Source: Fennellomyces sp. T-0311 (lineage: Eukaryota; Mucoromycota; Mucoromycetes; Mucorales; Lichtheimiaceae). From it: DNA of 64,000 nt. How positions within the stretch are numbered: position 1 is the first letter of the stretch; each line of letters opens with the position of its first letter. The position numbers and the translations under genes are program-made. The stretch spans positions 496,001 to 560,000 of the forward strand of contig JALLLT010000004.1 of NCBI GenBank assembly GCA_025266875.1. The letters run 5' to 3'. This document shows positions 22,322 to 34,203 of the stretch, piece after piece. The notes beneath the pieces are model-generated. The model was not told where the DNA came from and did no database searches. It was given only the letters and a program-made list of their open reading frames with translations.

Positions 22322-25300
22322 ATGGACGTTAAGGGGGTGAAAGGGGATGTGCGGCGCGCGTGGGTAATATCACAAAAAAAAGGGTCTTGAAAATTCCCCC
22401 TTCCCTCGTTTTATTTTTTGTAACCTAGGTTGCACTCCGAAGGCTTATGGTTGACACCGATCCAATCATCATCTATGGGCAAAAAGAAAAAAAAAACTTT
22501 GTTTCCCCGCGCACCCCTCTTGGGGGTACTTGTGGTCTTTTTTCTCTTAAAAAATCAGCCCATCGCTCCGCTCGACTTTTTTAGTTTAGAATCAGGATGC
22601 AAACTCATCCAGTGTCTGTGAACAAAAAAAAAGTTGCATCTAGGTTATGAGCTGATGGATAAAGATATACATAACAATAGGAGAATGGGACAGAATGAGA
22701 AGCTTCTCACCCCCGCATCTCCCTAGATCGAGTAAGCGTATCAGATAAGCAGGTGGGACCTTAAATAGGTAGTGTCCACGTTTGCCACTTCCCTATTTTT
22801 GTAATGCTCGAACAGGTGAATGCCACGCTATGGCCTTACAAACAAAAAAAGAATTTCTGTCATATGTACTTTTTTGCACACGCCCTTTTGAGTATGTAAG
22901 CCAAGGGAAAAATGAACTGACTGAGATAGGAAACGATAGTTTTTTGTACAACGCTTCGTTTCCCCGCATAATCTCAGTTTCATCTTGCAGCTACTAAACA
23001 TCTAAACCTTTTGTTCCTGCGATAATGCGGCCACGTGGAGCTAACCAAAACATTTCTGCATGCAGCTACAGTGTCATTGTACATGTCTTACCTCTTTTGG
23101 TTATTTAAAAAATGCAGGTAAAAAGGAAGTAATAGTCACTTATCATTTAGGATCAAAAAAAGATCATGATCATTAAAAAATGCATGTACTCAAAATTTTG
23201 ATTATTAATTGCTGGCAGGGTCGAGTCCCATTTTTATTCTTCCAGGGACAACGAAACATTCGATTATACTCAAACTTCGCCTGTAGAAACCTTCCGATCT
23301 GCACTGAAACATTGCTGTGTCAGCCAAGATTTCGACTTTTTTCAGGCTCACTGAAAATGCTTTTCAAGCTGATGTAATTAAATTTGGTAGGTACAAACTT
23401 TTTTGCTAGAACATTTTTTTCAGGGTGGGATCATTCTATCAAATAACCGGTTTTATTACCGTGGCAAGATAAACAATTATGGTATTTAATGCTCTATACG
23501 TGATCTAAAACTCGGCGGAAGTATATTGTTCAAACATGCCATAAAGTCGTTCTTCCGTAAAGAGCCCCTTGCTTGGTGACTTTACTCGTTCCTCCTATTG
23601 GGACTACCTCAATAATTCAAAATCTCTTTTTCTAGTCTGAACGAACCAAGTGCAATATTGACAATAGGTTACATCCTCCTAACTACTGATCACTAGATCA
23701 TTCATCAAAATGGTACACAATTAATTGCAACGATTTACCAGAGGTATAAGGGTCCAACTGTCAGTCAAAAGAGAAACCCGATGATCGAAGGAGCAGGTTA
23801 CACAACAGTGAAGTCGCATGCACATGGTTATGACTGAAAACAATTCCATGCAGCCACGGTCACATTACCTTTGTATCAGATGCAGCCAAAATTAGACTTT
23901 GGAATAATAAAAGTAACGGCTCATTACGCAAATGCATCAGAAAGAAGCATAGAATTTCTCCGGGAACGTGCATATCACATTCAATTCCCCTACTATTACT
24001 GATTTCAATGTATGTACAGCTCCTGATAATTGTTCTTCGGGGATTTTTTTGTGAAATAGAGTTAAAAAATCACCAGATATGCATGGTTTCGTAACCGAGT
24101 TTGTTCAAGAAATGAACGAGCCCAGATATCTTTGAAAGATGTTCAAATGCTAAAGGCATTGTTTGTACATAGTCATGCGCCCATGGTGTAATGAGAAGCT
24201 ATTTGACAGAACCTTTGCTGTACGACTTTGCATTTTGTCCGAAAAAGTTTAGTCTTATGATGAATGTTTTTCATTGAATCTAACTGTATCTGCATATTAG
24301 AGAAAAATGATTGAAACTAATAGTAATACATAAATTTATTTATCGCTTTTTTTTTGTCTGCGCCTCATGAGAAACACCAGGAAAGGCGATTCTTGGTTAT
24401 TACAGCAAAAGATCACATAAAGAAAAAAAGCAGTCGCACGAACTTCTTTCGAAGTTTCCTGCTTTCATAAAAACTGTTCAAGACTAAGCTACTTTATCCC
24501 ACTGCAGGGGCAAAAAGTCCCATGTAACGTGTTTGATATCACTGGACTTACTTCTGGAAAGACGGGCTTCTTTTTATAGATTACATATTGGCTTGTAGGA
24601 AAAAAACACAAAACGGTATGACCCTGTTTTGTAAACTTCCGAGTAGCTGGAGGCTACCATGGGGAAAATCAATTATAAGCGTGCGAAAGAATGGGTAAAG
24701 TCATTAAAAGGGATGGAGGTGACACCGTGTAACTTTTTGTGAGAAAACCAAAAAGCAGTACGTTTAGCGTTTCCCTCGGTTCAGGAAGCTAACATCGTGA
24801 TCACAAACGCAGAGTAGCTGTTATAGCACGAGGGTATGATCTTCATGACTCACCTAATTATTACTGCTTTCGTATATTCTTACTGTTAACGCACTGGTAT
24901 CCACACCGGTAATAAGCTTCACGAAAAAAGAACAATTTACTTAAGTAGTAAACAGATTGTATACAAACATCATCTCCATCTACGCGTGTATGTTTGTTAT
25001 GTCTATCACTCCTAGATCTTTGTGGTGCGTCAGTACAGATCTAAAGCATCAAAATATTTGGCAATTTTTTAATCTCATGTTTCACCAGACGATCAACCCA
25101 TCGTGGCACTGGAAGGAGTTAGATCTAGACGCGTTAATGGTGGCTGAGGGTTTCGTTTCAACATACTACGTACTCACATAAAGATAAATCTAATTTACTC
25201 GATGTCTATTATGTAAGGAGCCTTTAAACATTATAAAAATTGTTAATCCTTAGATGTCCATTAGCTAAAACAAATGTATATGTTTTCGGCACTAATTTAT

Positions 25301-26647
25301 TTTTGAAGTAACTTGGTTGTTATTCATGTCATAATTACAAAGTAGAGTTTAGGTATATTTTGCGATTGAGAAAGAAATCTTACATTAAGCGTTTTTTAAC
25401 GTGAAGCTAAACTAGCACCGCTTCCATGCAGATTGTTGTATCATCACCACACCAATCCCATATTAGGTTTTTGATGCGTCACAAAATTACTCTGCGGACG
25501 GTAAACGTGGGAGCAAAAGTAATCAGAACTTCAAATTTATGGATATGAGTAAGAAGCGACGATCACCACATTAATTACTGGACACTGTAGGGATGCATCT
25601 GAGTCGAATACAGTGCATTGGCCAGCTCACGCAACAGATATAAACCTCGTTTTTTCGGTTTATAACAAGCTTTTTTAGTTCTGAATTGCTGATAGCAACC
25701 AAGTGGAACGTAACGATCTAGCCGAGAATGGTGTGAAGGATATATTATTGTTTCTTACACAAAAGAATATTTATATCTATTACCACTCATAATACGTACT
25801 GCATATGATCGACTGACAAAGTATAAATGTGTCCAAAAATAGCTTGTCTGTCAGAGTTTTGTCATTGTCCTCTGTTTAATCAAAGATATCGTTAGATAAT
25901 GATCGGTTACCATGAGTCGGTGCACCAGATTGCTTTCTTTGGAAAAAGACGCTTATCTACCGGACATTTGAACACAGGGTCCTATTTCTGTCACATACAT
26001 ACAATTTTATACTTTATCATCACGGCTTCATACAGGCCTGTCTTTTTCCCAGCAGGGATTTTTCAGACATGGCATCAACTCTTTTCATTATATATCTATA
26101 CGTTTGTACTGCAAGAAAGCGAGCGCATACCTATAAGGACTTGTCAATTAACTTTCCAAATCGAAATTCATACTTTTTCAAGTTATCATCATTGCGCAAC
26201 AAACCTTGGTAGCGTATAGTGCGCCGGACACTTAATGGCATCAAAAAATAGATTTAGTGTGTTGAGCAACGATATCCAATGAAATGATAGCAGTGGTTTT
26301 CCAGTAGCTTTGTAACTAGTGTAGATGATACCACTACTTACATAGTGTAAGTGACTGGTACTAACGAAGATCCTTGAGCGGCATTTTGATTCTACGATAT
26401 TAAGTGCTCTATCACATCAATTCCCTGAATCCCATGAGAAGTTAGTGTTCAAATGTATACGGGTTACTTCTCCATATATGACGTCAAGGTCAAGCGATAT
26501 TTTTAATCGTAATGATATGCAGGGTTTTGCTGTTAGAGTACGGCAAATGAACAAAGTCATTAACTAGATACGTGTTTTGAAAAACAATAACGATGAATCA
26601 AACTTAAATTTTCGTATAAAACCTTTTATTTAAGCTGCGTGGAAACT
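22322..26647. other. 4.3-kb AT-rich gene-free stretch
   Basis: No domain, long ORF, tRNA or transposon end was recognised. The left part is the promoter of the WRKY-like gene. Scattered short ORFs (for example 25899-26219 plus) look like chance. A small imperfect hairpin (ACGAACTTCTTTCGAAGTTTC) is present near 24438-24460. Confidence 0.5.
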
Positions 26648-27725
26648 TTACGTATGTTTCTGAACAACAAACGTAACACCTAGACCCTTGAATGATCCAT
26701 CCTTGATAGCCTGTTCTTCCTGGGACAATATAACTTCCAGGACCGCTTTGCCGACATCTGTGGGTTTCAGTCTATGGTTGAATTTAATAATCTGCATGTA
26801 TATATCTCAAAATACCATCTTACCCGTGATGCACTAACATGGCACTCAAAAACACTTGGTTGTCATACGATTTGAGGTTCCCTTTTTCACCAAACACCTT
26901 TGTAAGAGATGCAGTGATGAGCTCCGTAGGAGCAAGTTGCTCTCCATGGTAGCTGTGAACATGGTTGGCAAATAAATTATGCCAGCGTTGGTACGGGGTG
27001 CCTTTGGATTGATCAAACAAAGAATGCCAACGCTCGACTTTGTGAGCATATTGACCAGAAGGTGGTTCCAAATGGTCACCGGCCTTTAACAAATCGGTGC
27101 GATTGAAAAACCATGTCGCACTCGCTTCGTTCATGTTCTCGCGGGCAAATTCTTCAGCGACAAGGATGCCATTGTTCTTGAGTAGTCGGTGTGCTTGTTC
27201 GACCGTCTATATCCAATTTTTTGCGTGTGAATTTTATGGTCGTCTGATTTCGTGTAACGGTTCGGCTTATACCTCATCCAATGGATCGCAATGGTGAAGT
27301 GACTTTGCAAAAAGGATCACGTCAAAGGATTCTTGGTGCTTTTCCAGATCCAAATCCTCAATTCTCGCTTGGATATACGTGTTCGCGACGTTGTGCTTGG
27401 CGCATTCGGTTATTTCGAGCTCCGACGTATCAATCGCGGTAATATCAACGCGGTCCTGAAGCTTGTCCTTGAGAAGCGCAGAGAAATGACCAGGTCTACG
27501 TTATACTTAGGACCAATACGCGGCTGTTAAAACTCATAGTTTATGCATACCCGCAACCGACTTCCAGGAGCTTGATAGGGCTGGTAAAATTATACGACTC
27601 TAAAAGATTCTATTGTTTCGCCCATATAAGTGCCATACTTTAAAATTTACGGCTCGAAAAAGTAGCAATCATACCGTGAAAAACTGGAGGAAAGGCTTAT
27701 GCTGAATGTATTTGACTGAATCCAT
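26648..27725 (-). CDS. Class I SAM-dependent methyltransferase
   Basis: Five exons (27675-27725, 27551-27609, 27273-27495, 26824-27206, 26648-26771) total 840 nt, giving 279 residues with every junction in phase. Motif I is created across an intron: SPIKLLEVGCG joins PGHFSALL, the SAM-binding glycine loop. The acidic post-I region is RVDITAIDTSELEI, motif II-like is ESFDVILFAKSLHHCDPLDE and motif III-like is HRLLKNNGILVAEEF. This is the usual layout of the methyltransferase 11/12/25 group. The second half, with NRTDLLKAGDHLEPP and a Trp/His-rich section, probably forms the substrate cap. Substrate and pathway cannot be told from sequence, and no biosynthetic partner lies next to it. The last intron (52 bp) needs acceptor ACCATAG to keep frame. 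Confidence 0.85.
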
Positions 27726-28434
27726 TTTTTTTTGTGAAAGGGTGGCATTCGACAGCAAAAATCCCGCCTCGTCTTATATAGGGGTCATAGACTCAGCGGC
27801 TAAATAAATACACAGAGCCGCGTCGGCTCGGACAAAACAGGCCCGTGTGCAGTAGAATGTTTTACTACAAGTGCCTCTTCTCCGAGTCAACTTGATGATG
27901 TGCCATTGCGTATGCTTGTTATACCGTGGTAAATTTTTATGCAGTCGAAATATCTTTAAATTTTATTGCTCAGAAATAACCTGACCAATAAACGCCATGG
28001 AAACCATTTCGTATAGCCACCCGAACCATTCCAGTATTATAGTTTGCAACGAGACAATGGTCTCTGTATTATCAACAAAAAAAAAATAATACTGTGATAA
28101 AGTAAAAAAAGTTTTCGGTTTTAGTATTTTGGATCATTCTTTAGAAAGTAGCGAGCTCGAGTTATTGCTTATTAAGGCGCGGTAAGATGCAGAGGAGACC
28201 GAAAGAAAGTTATAATACAACATCTACTAATAAAAAGTATATATGAAAAACAAAAACGGAGTTAGTTATCGAAAAAATCAAATATATTAAGAAGCAATGC
28301 AAAAAAATATTTGCTGCTACATGGTAAATAAACGTGGGTTACATTTCTTTTAAAGCATCGAAGATAACACAACTACATACAATAGCCGAACCTAATGCCC
28401 ACAGCAATTAGCAGGTACAAATAACAGCTTGGCA
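27726..28434. other. Intergenic between the methyltransferase and the first HET gene
   Basis: No gene seen. It includes the methyltransferase promoter and, to the right, AT-rich sequence where the missing C-terminus of HET gene 1 would be expected but is not found. Confidence 0.5.
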
Positions 28435-29827
28435 TTATACGTAAGAACTGTGTAAACTACAAGGTAATCCATCATCGGTATGCTCGTAAGACAGCTCCTC
28501 ATCAATAAAGCGATAGGGATTTATTGGAGCAGGAGTCCCTTCAACATAACTGGCGTTCTTTAGGAAAACCGGAATGGATGAGCTGCTTAGATGCAAATAA
28601 ATTCCATCAATATTGCGGTCTAGGACTGGCGCTTTAATTGAGTTGCGGAGGACTGGATCCTCTGGAATATGGGTACCGGTAAGCCCACACCATGATGGCA
28701 GTAATTCGACTTTTTCCACGACTGAGGTATTCCTGTTGTCACCAATATTAAGATCAACAGGTACCCCAAAAAGTAACATTGTGGCATCACGGCTGACCAA
28801 AAGGCCAAAAAACTGGACTTCCAAGTCAAGCAGAGGCTGGCTGTAGTCAAAGCTGATTTCGACCTTGACTTCCGGGAACATATTAGCAAGTGAAAAAATC
28901 CGATCGTGCCGTTTGCTGCTTGTCCGCGTACGTGCATACCATATAGCTGTGCTCGGCTTCCAGGTCTTGCTATAACATATATTCCGCATATATTCCACAG
29001 TTCTTGAGCGGCTCAAACCCTCATATATTGTATTTGACCAGAAACGCACATTCTTGCCAACGAAAAGTAGCTTTTTCGAAACGTACGCTTCGAGGAGGGT
29101 CCACGCAGGGGAGCTCCATCGGCTGTCTGCCAGCGCATCATTAATGTTCGCCAGAATTCTACCGTCGTCTGGAGTCTCATTGCATTCCAATTCCGGTAGA
29201 AGAACCAGAGTACAGTAGGCGTTTTGATAAAACAAAAGGATTCGTTTTATATCGCGTTTTTCCTCGTCCACGTCCTTCTGGTTGATGCATTTTTGGTCGA
29301 AAAATATATACCGAATCGCAAAGTCCTTGCATACTTGCTGAAGGGTGTCTTCGAATTTGCCGCGGCGAACGCTTTTTGATTCCGGATCGATTTCATACAC
29401 AATCCTCTGCTTGCCTTGCCCGTCTTCTTGCCCGATACTTTGCTGTATCTTGTATGAAACTATCGTATGCTTACCCTCGTCAATCCGATCATACTCCTCA
29501 GCCCCGACCCTGATTATTTTTCCAGATTGATTCCAGGAATACGAGAGAGTCCAATAGTGCTCGTTTACTGTTGAGCCAGGAACAACTTGCATGTCCGACA
29601 CACGAACAAGCGAAGTTGGCTTGAAATGCGGCACTGTTGTGGTACGTACCAGCATTTTAGAAAATTTTAAAAGAAACGATTAAGATAAAAATATTCATAC
29701 CTTTTTTGGAAGTTTCAAGTAGGTCGCTATTGATACCAGGAGGATGTGTACCGCCATCTGTATCATATATCACTGCAAATAATTTTTGGCGAATTTTGGT
29801 GAATAATTTTTCGAAGTGGTTAATCAT
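28435..29827 (-). CDS. HET-domain protein, copy 1 (5' end rebuilt by a MITE, C-terminus shortened)
   Basis: Paralogue of the HET-domain gene at 30630-32342. HET domains are known in ascomycetes for allorecognition cell death; their role here is unknown. Exon 2 (28435-29633) shows YWTLSYSWNQSGKII, RYIFFDQKCINQKD and FYQNAYCTLVLLPEL, the three HET-domain blocks. Exon 1 (29701-29827) is joined by a 67-bp intron in phase 1 at the same site as in the paralogue. The ancestral first codons (MYIVYERNQREI at 29935-29967) are cut off by the MITE at 29771-29931. An ATG inside the MITE (29825-29827) is in frame and would add 19 MITE-encoded residues before IYDTDGGTHPPG, for a 441-residue product. The C-terminus stops about 115 residues earlier than in the paralogue. 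It may be a functional chimaera or a pseudogene. Confidence 0.65.
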
Positions 29828-29931
29828 AAGCTTTTTAACCACTTGAGTTACTAAAAATGGTAGTACAAGTGGTTAAAAAGCTTATGTTTAACCACTGTAA
29901 CCACTTTTAACCATCGAAATTATTTGCAGTG
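29771..29931. mobile_element. 161-bp MITE, copy A, inside the HET gene 1 coding region
   Basis: Ends are CACTGCAAATAATT and its inverted repeat, flanked on both sides by TAT (29768-29770 and 29932-29934). Inside is a perfect 21-bp inverted repeat centred on AAGCTT-containing arms, separated by about 20 bp. A second copy of identical length lies at 61121-61281 in the opposite orientation. Removing the 161 bp plus one TAT restores GAA-ATA-TAT-GAT, coding REIYD, against REVYR in the paralogue. This shows that the duplication is 3 bp long. Superfamily is not certain: 3-bp duplications suggest PIF/Harbinger-like ends, but TA-targeting Tc1/mariner was also considered. Confidence 0.85.
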
Positions 29932-29934
29932 TAT

Positions 29935-29967
29935 TTCCCGTTGGTTTCTTTCGTAAACTATATACAT
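29935..29967 (-). pseudogene. Orphaned first codons of HET gene 1
   Basis: Reads ATG then YIVYERNQREI, matching MYIVYDRNQREV at the start of the intact paralogue (32342). The MITE separates it from the rest of its gene and shifts the frame (161+3 bp is not a multiple of three), so translation from this ATG no longer enters the HET domain unless the MITE is spliced out. Confidence 0.75.
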
Positions 29968-30629
29968 TTCTTTGGCTTTGCTTGTTATTACGACGTAATC
30001 ACTGGAGGAATTTACTGCAAAGCAACAAAATACCTACAAGCCAGTGTATGCCGAAGATCCGAGTAAGGTAAAGGGAGAAAAAGGCTTAAAAATGTGTATG
30101 TGGCACATAAATACTCGGTGTTCTGCACGTGCAGTGACTGTGACACTTCCGAGGCTATGCCATATAGTTTAGAATGTTTCACAAGGAAACGGGAATACTT
30201 CATCTTAAGGAATCGAAACTTGTGTGGGATCCATAGTGTAAAACTGCACAAATTATCATAAGTGCAACGTGCTGTAGGTACCGACGAATGGTAGTCGAGT
30301 TTGTGTGGATGCTCTTTAAGAAATTCCTCTTCGTAGGTGCTCAACACGCAGTTGCATTATTCATATATAGAAATTGAAGGCTTTCGATCGCAGTAAAACG
30401 AGTTAAGAGTAGGGTGAATATACGCAGTTTCCATTTTGGCGGGATTTCGAGAATAATTTTCGTGAGCATTTCATGTAAAAAGATAACTTTATCTATCGAA
30501 ATAGAAGCATACGCAGAAGTCAAGAGGACTAACACGTAGAATGTAATTGGCTTTAAACTTTGTGCTTTCTGTTTCATATAAAGGCAATAGATATCAGTTA
30601 CTACGTATCTTTAAAAATATAATAACGAT
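29968..30629. other. Spacer between the two HET genes
   Basis: Upstream flank of HET gene 1. A short stretch near 30105-30125 (CATAAATACTCGGTGTTCTG) resembles the flank of HET gene 2 near 32583-32600 (ACAAATATTCGGTGTCCT). The duplication therefore included promoter sequence. Minus-strand ORFs at 30012-30347 and 30341-30577 have no recognised domain. Confidence 0.45.
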
Positions 30630-32342
30630 TTATTCAATAACAAAATCTTTTCTTGCTTGCAGTGCAGAATCGAATGTAGCACTGCAGTCGATAAAGCACG
30701 CGCCAATCATCTTGTAGCTTTCGGGGCCTTTTCTCACGACCGGCATTGCAATAACATCATACAACAGATCGAAGGGTATTCCTGAAAGGACGAAGCATTC
30801 CGAGCACTCTTCGGTCAACGATAAGTATGCACCAACATGTGTTGGTAACGAGAGCGTATTGACCCAGCTTCCGCAACCCTCCTTCACCGGAAGAATGTGT
30901 GTAGCTCTTAGTCTGTACTCTTCAGTATACGTGTTGTGAGCTTCCTGTGATTCGTTTGTTGTACTAACGAAGGTTAGAAATCCGCGACCCGATATACTAG
31001 GCTCCGTATAGTTTTCATCCTCCCTGAGAAAATTGCGGGGCAGCCCATCGGCAGTATAGTCGAACGGATCCTCGGGATTGGTACTTCTTTCAATGGTGCT
31101 AGTTTTCTCGATGCGGACGGTAATGTATGCGCAGTTTAGGTGCAGAAACTTTCCATCGATGCAGCACTCCGAGACATCTGCTTGGATAGAATTTCCGAGT
31201 ACAGGATCATCAGGAATATGTATGCCGGTATGCCCGGTCCACGATGGCAGTAAATTGGCTTCGTTTATGTGGGAAGCTGCCATATTGCTGTCCATAAGTG
31301 GGTCGAGTGGTGCACCAAAGAGTAATATTGTAAGATCCTTCTGTACCAAAAGACCAAAGAAATCGACCATCAAGTCAACTATAGACTGGTTGTAGCTGAA
31401 GGTGACATCCTCCTTGAGTTCCGGGAACATGTTGGCAAGAGAAAAGATTCGGTCGTATGTACTGCTGCTCCTGCGTGACCGTGCATGCCACACAGCCGTG
31501 CTGGCTCTCCATCTCTTCTTGTTGTTGCATATATCCCGGATAAAATCCTCGGCTTTTGATGGAGTATATACTCTGGCTATGGCATTTGACCAAAAATGCA
31601 CATTTCTGCCAACGAAAAGCAAGTTTTTAGAAACGTAAGCTTCGAAGAGGGTCCATGCGCGGGTGCTCCATTGACTGTGTACCAATCCATCGATGTCGGC
31701 GGGAGAGTTTTTGTGAAACGCACTATCTTTGTGTTCCAATTCGGGGACCAGGGCCAGAGTACAATACGCATTTTCGTAAAACAAATGCATATGCTTTATG
31801 TCGCGCATTTTCTCATCATGGTCGTTTTGGTCAATGCACATTTGGTCGTAAAAAATATATCGAATGTCGAAATCTTTGCATATCTGCTGAAGGACGCCCT
31901 CGAATTTAGCATGATGAATTTTTTTTGATTCTGGATCGATTTCGGATACGATTCTCCGCTTCCCTTGCCAATCTTCTTGCTCAGTAAGAGATTGAGATTC
32001 ATATGAAATTATCTCGTGATTGCCGTTGTCGATTCGTTCGAATTCACTGTCTCCCTTTTCGATTATTTCGCCGGTTTGGTGCCACGCATAAGATAGGGCC
32101 CAATAATGTTCGTCCACCGTTGATCCAGGAACGATTTGCATGTCCGATACACGAACGAGCCATGTTGGTTTAAAATCCGGTACTATGGTATCGTTCAGTT
32201 AATTCCGAAACTGAGAAGCATCATCACCCAAATTGGATGCACCTTGTTTAGGATCTGCAAGCTTCTTGTTGATTCCTGGTGGATGTGTCCATCCATCGGT
32301 TCGGTATACTTCTCGCTGATTTCTGTCGTAAACGATATACAT
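30630..32342 (-). CDS. HET-domain protein, copy 2 (intact)
   Basis: Two exons (32243-32342 and 30630-32182) give 550 residues. The apparent TAA after SQFRN lies inside a 60-bp phase-1 intron (donor GTGCAT, acceptor ACCATAG), at the same position as the intron of copy 1. The HET domain (about residues 45-200) carries YWALSYAWHQTGEII, RYIFYDQMCIDQNDHDEK and FYENAYCTLALVPEL, matching the ALSYxW, DxxCIDQxD and YxxAxxT signatures. The middle has a Trp-rich region (SQWSTRAWTLFEAYVS) and the C-terminal ~200 residues carry no known effector domain (no NACHT, STAND or TM seen). It forms a tandem pair with copy 1. The function in this phylum is unknown; allorecognition or stress roles are inference. 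Confidence 0.78.
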
Positions 32343-33119
32343 TGTTCTCAGCTTTATATTCGTTAGTATGAAATATACGTGAATATTGCTGTACGTACGT
32401 ATAAAACTCACGTATTCACAGTAATACTTTCTGTATACGTAGTGAAGTTACTTGTAATGAGGATCGATGGAAAATCGTCTTGCTTTTGTTTTAGAAACGT
32501 ACGTATACCAAAGTACCCTCTATGGTATTGAGAGGAAGAGTTGAAAAGGAAGATGGAGAAGGAGAAGATGTTTTTGGTAGACACAAATATTCGGTGTCCT
32601 ACGGCGATGCAATTCGTCGGTGGCTAAGCAAAAGGCTGTGTGTGTTCCACCAGAAGACGAGAATGTAAACTGTGTGATTTTTTTGTACGTAGTCCGGCTT
32701 ATGATAGTTGCTCGGCTTACAGGCTCAGGTAGAAAGCAACGGAAATAAATAATCTGGCGGGGGAAGGAGTTTTATTGCTGGAGAAAAGTTAAAGTGTAAG
32801 TTTTGAAGTATATTGCATCATAAGTTAAGTAATAGGATAAATCATGTTGAGTGCTGAAGCCGTTGTAGTACAATATACTGTCAATAATGCTTCGATAAAG
32901 ACATTCTGTAGCGGTCCATTAGTCTAAAAAGTATATTTATAACCGAACTCTCGGTTCGGAGTATAGTTTGTTAGCACTTTATCATTTCGCTGTAGGTAGG
33001 ACAAGATGGCCCGGGCGCAAAGACTACCTCTCCAGCGAATGACGATCTCTTGTGACATAATACAACTCTCAACTTCTTTTTAAAGCAGTAAAAGTCACAT
33101 CATGACGATATATAGTACT
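32343..33119. other. Intergenic, promoter side of HET gene 2
   Basis: No gene recognised. Contains the 5' flank that partly matches the flank of HET gene 1. Confidence 0.5.
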
Positions 33120-33219
33120 GAGAAATACATACATAAGCGGTTATTTACTTTCATTATTGGGAGCTTTCGTGATAATATTACATAACCTACGGCAGTTGCC
33201 TGATTCTGCTAGTAGTGCT

Positions 33220-34203
33220 TAATAGCGACGCTCAAAATTAACTCTCAGGTCACCAACGGAGATAAGACCAAATGCGATGCCTCGTTTCTGGATACCGTCT
33301 TTATGGACTGAATCCTTGACAGGATTGAAGGTGTACTTGCGCACTATAGCTTCAAATGAAGCAAAAACATATTATAAGTTTAGCGGTAGCACATTCTATT
33401 AAATAAAGCTTACGCAACATAGATATGACAACCCGCTGTTGAGCGGGCGACAAGTTCATTCTAATGCATTGACGACCACCATTGCCGAATGGTACCCATG
33501 CTAACCCTGAACCAGGTTGACGTTCCGCTTCACCACCAGCTGCATATCGATCAGGGTTGGAGGTTTCGGGATCCTTCCAGTACTTTGGATTACGATGAAT
33601 GTTGTAAGTATCCAAATCAACCAGTGTTCCCTTTGGAATGAAGATACCGCCGATTTCCATATCCTCTGTGGCAGTACGCGAGGTTGTAGTAAGTAGTGGG
33701 TTGTGTAGACGAAGCGTCTTTAAAAAAATTCGTGTTATTTGATTACGTATGTACACGGTTCACATTTTGCTTTACAATAAAACGTACCTCTTTCATTACA
33801 GTGTTCAGATAGGTCATTTGTTTGGTTTGTTCTACAGTTGGAAGGACGTCCTCTGGATCGTCACCGAGAATACCAATGACCTCTTGTCTTGTCTTCTCTT
33901 GAATTTCCTAAAAGTCCCGTTTTTGAGTGTTATTAACGAGCTCCTTATAATTGTAGAGATCAGGACATACTGGGTTTCTGGCTAATTCATATACAGCACA
34001 GGCAAGTGTGAACGCAGTGGTATCATGGCCTACATACAAAGTATAGAAGCCATCAGTGAAAAATGCTAAACTGTAAGTCTGCAGCTATTCACCAGCCAAG
34101 AAAAAGATGCAAAGATTGGCCTTTAAAAGGACCGGTCAAGTTGATTAGCAAAAAATGATCCTGCTAAAGCAAATCCGGGATCTCGGTTCCGAAAATTTAC
34201 CTT
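33220..34203 (-). pseudogene. Truncated cytochrome P450 duplicate (3' half only)
   Basis: Direct repeat of the 3' half of the P450 gene at 38430-40636. It retains the I-helix exon (LCIFFLAG, GHDTTAFTLACAVYELARNP), the EIQEKARQEVIGILGDD exon, the ExxR exon (TLRLHNPLLTT) and the heme exon. All exons for the N-terminal half are missing. Homology stops abruptly at 34203, four bases before the exon/intron junction. The heme loop reads FGNGGRQCIRMNLS, where the glycine two residues after the heme cysteine is replaced by arginine, and FNPERY has become SNPDRY. Homology to the intact gene extends left to about 33120, so the duplicated block is about 1.08 kb. No start codon or promoter is evident. Confidence 0.85.

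Noticed and set aside
29828..29842. MITE-derived start for HET gene 1 at 29842
   Set aside because: The codon there is GTG; the usable ATG within the MITE is at 29825-29827.
32183..32242. In-frame TAA apparently truncating the start of HET gene 2
   Set aside because: It lies in a 60-bp GT-AG intron at the same phase and position as the intron of HET gene 1; splicing restores an open frame.
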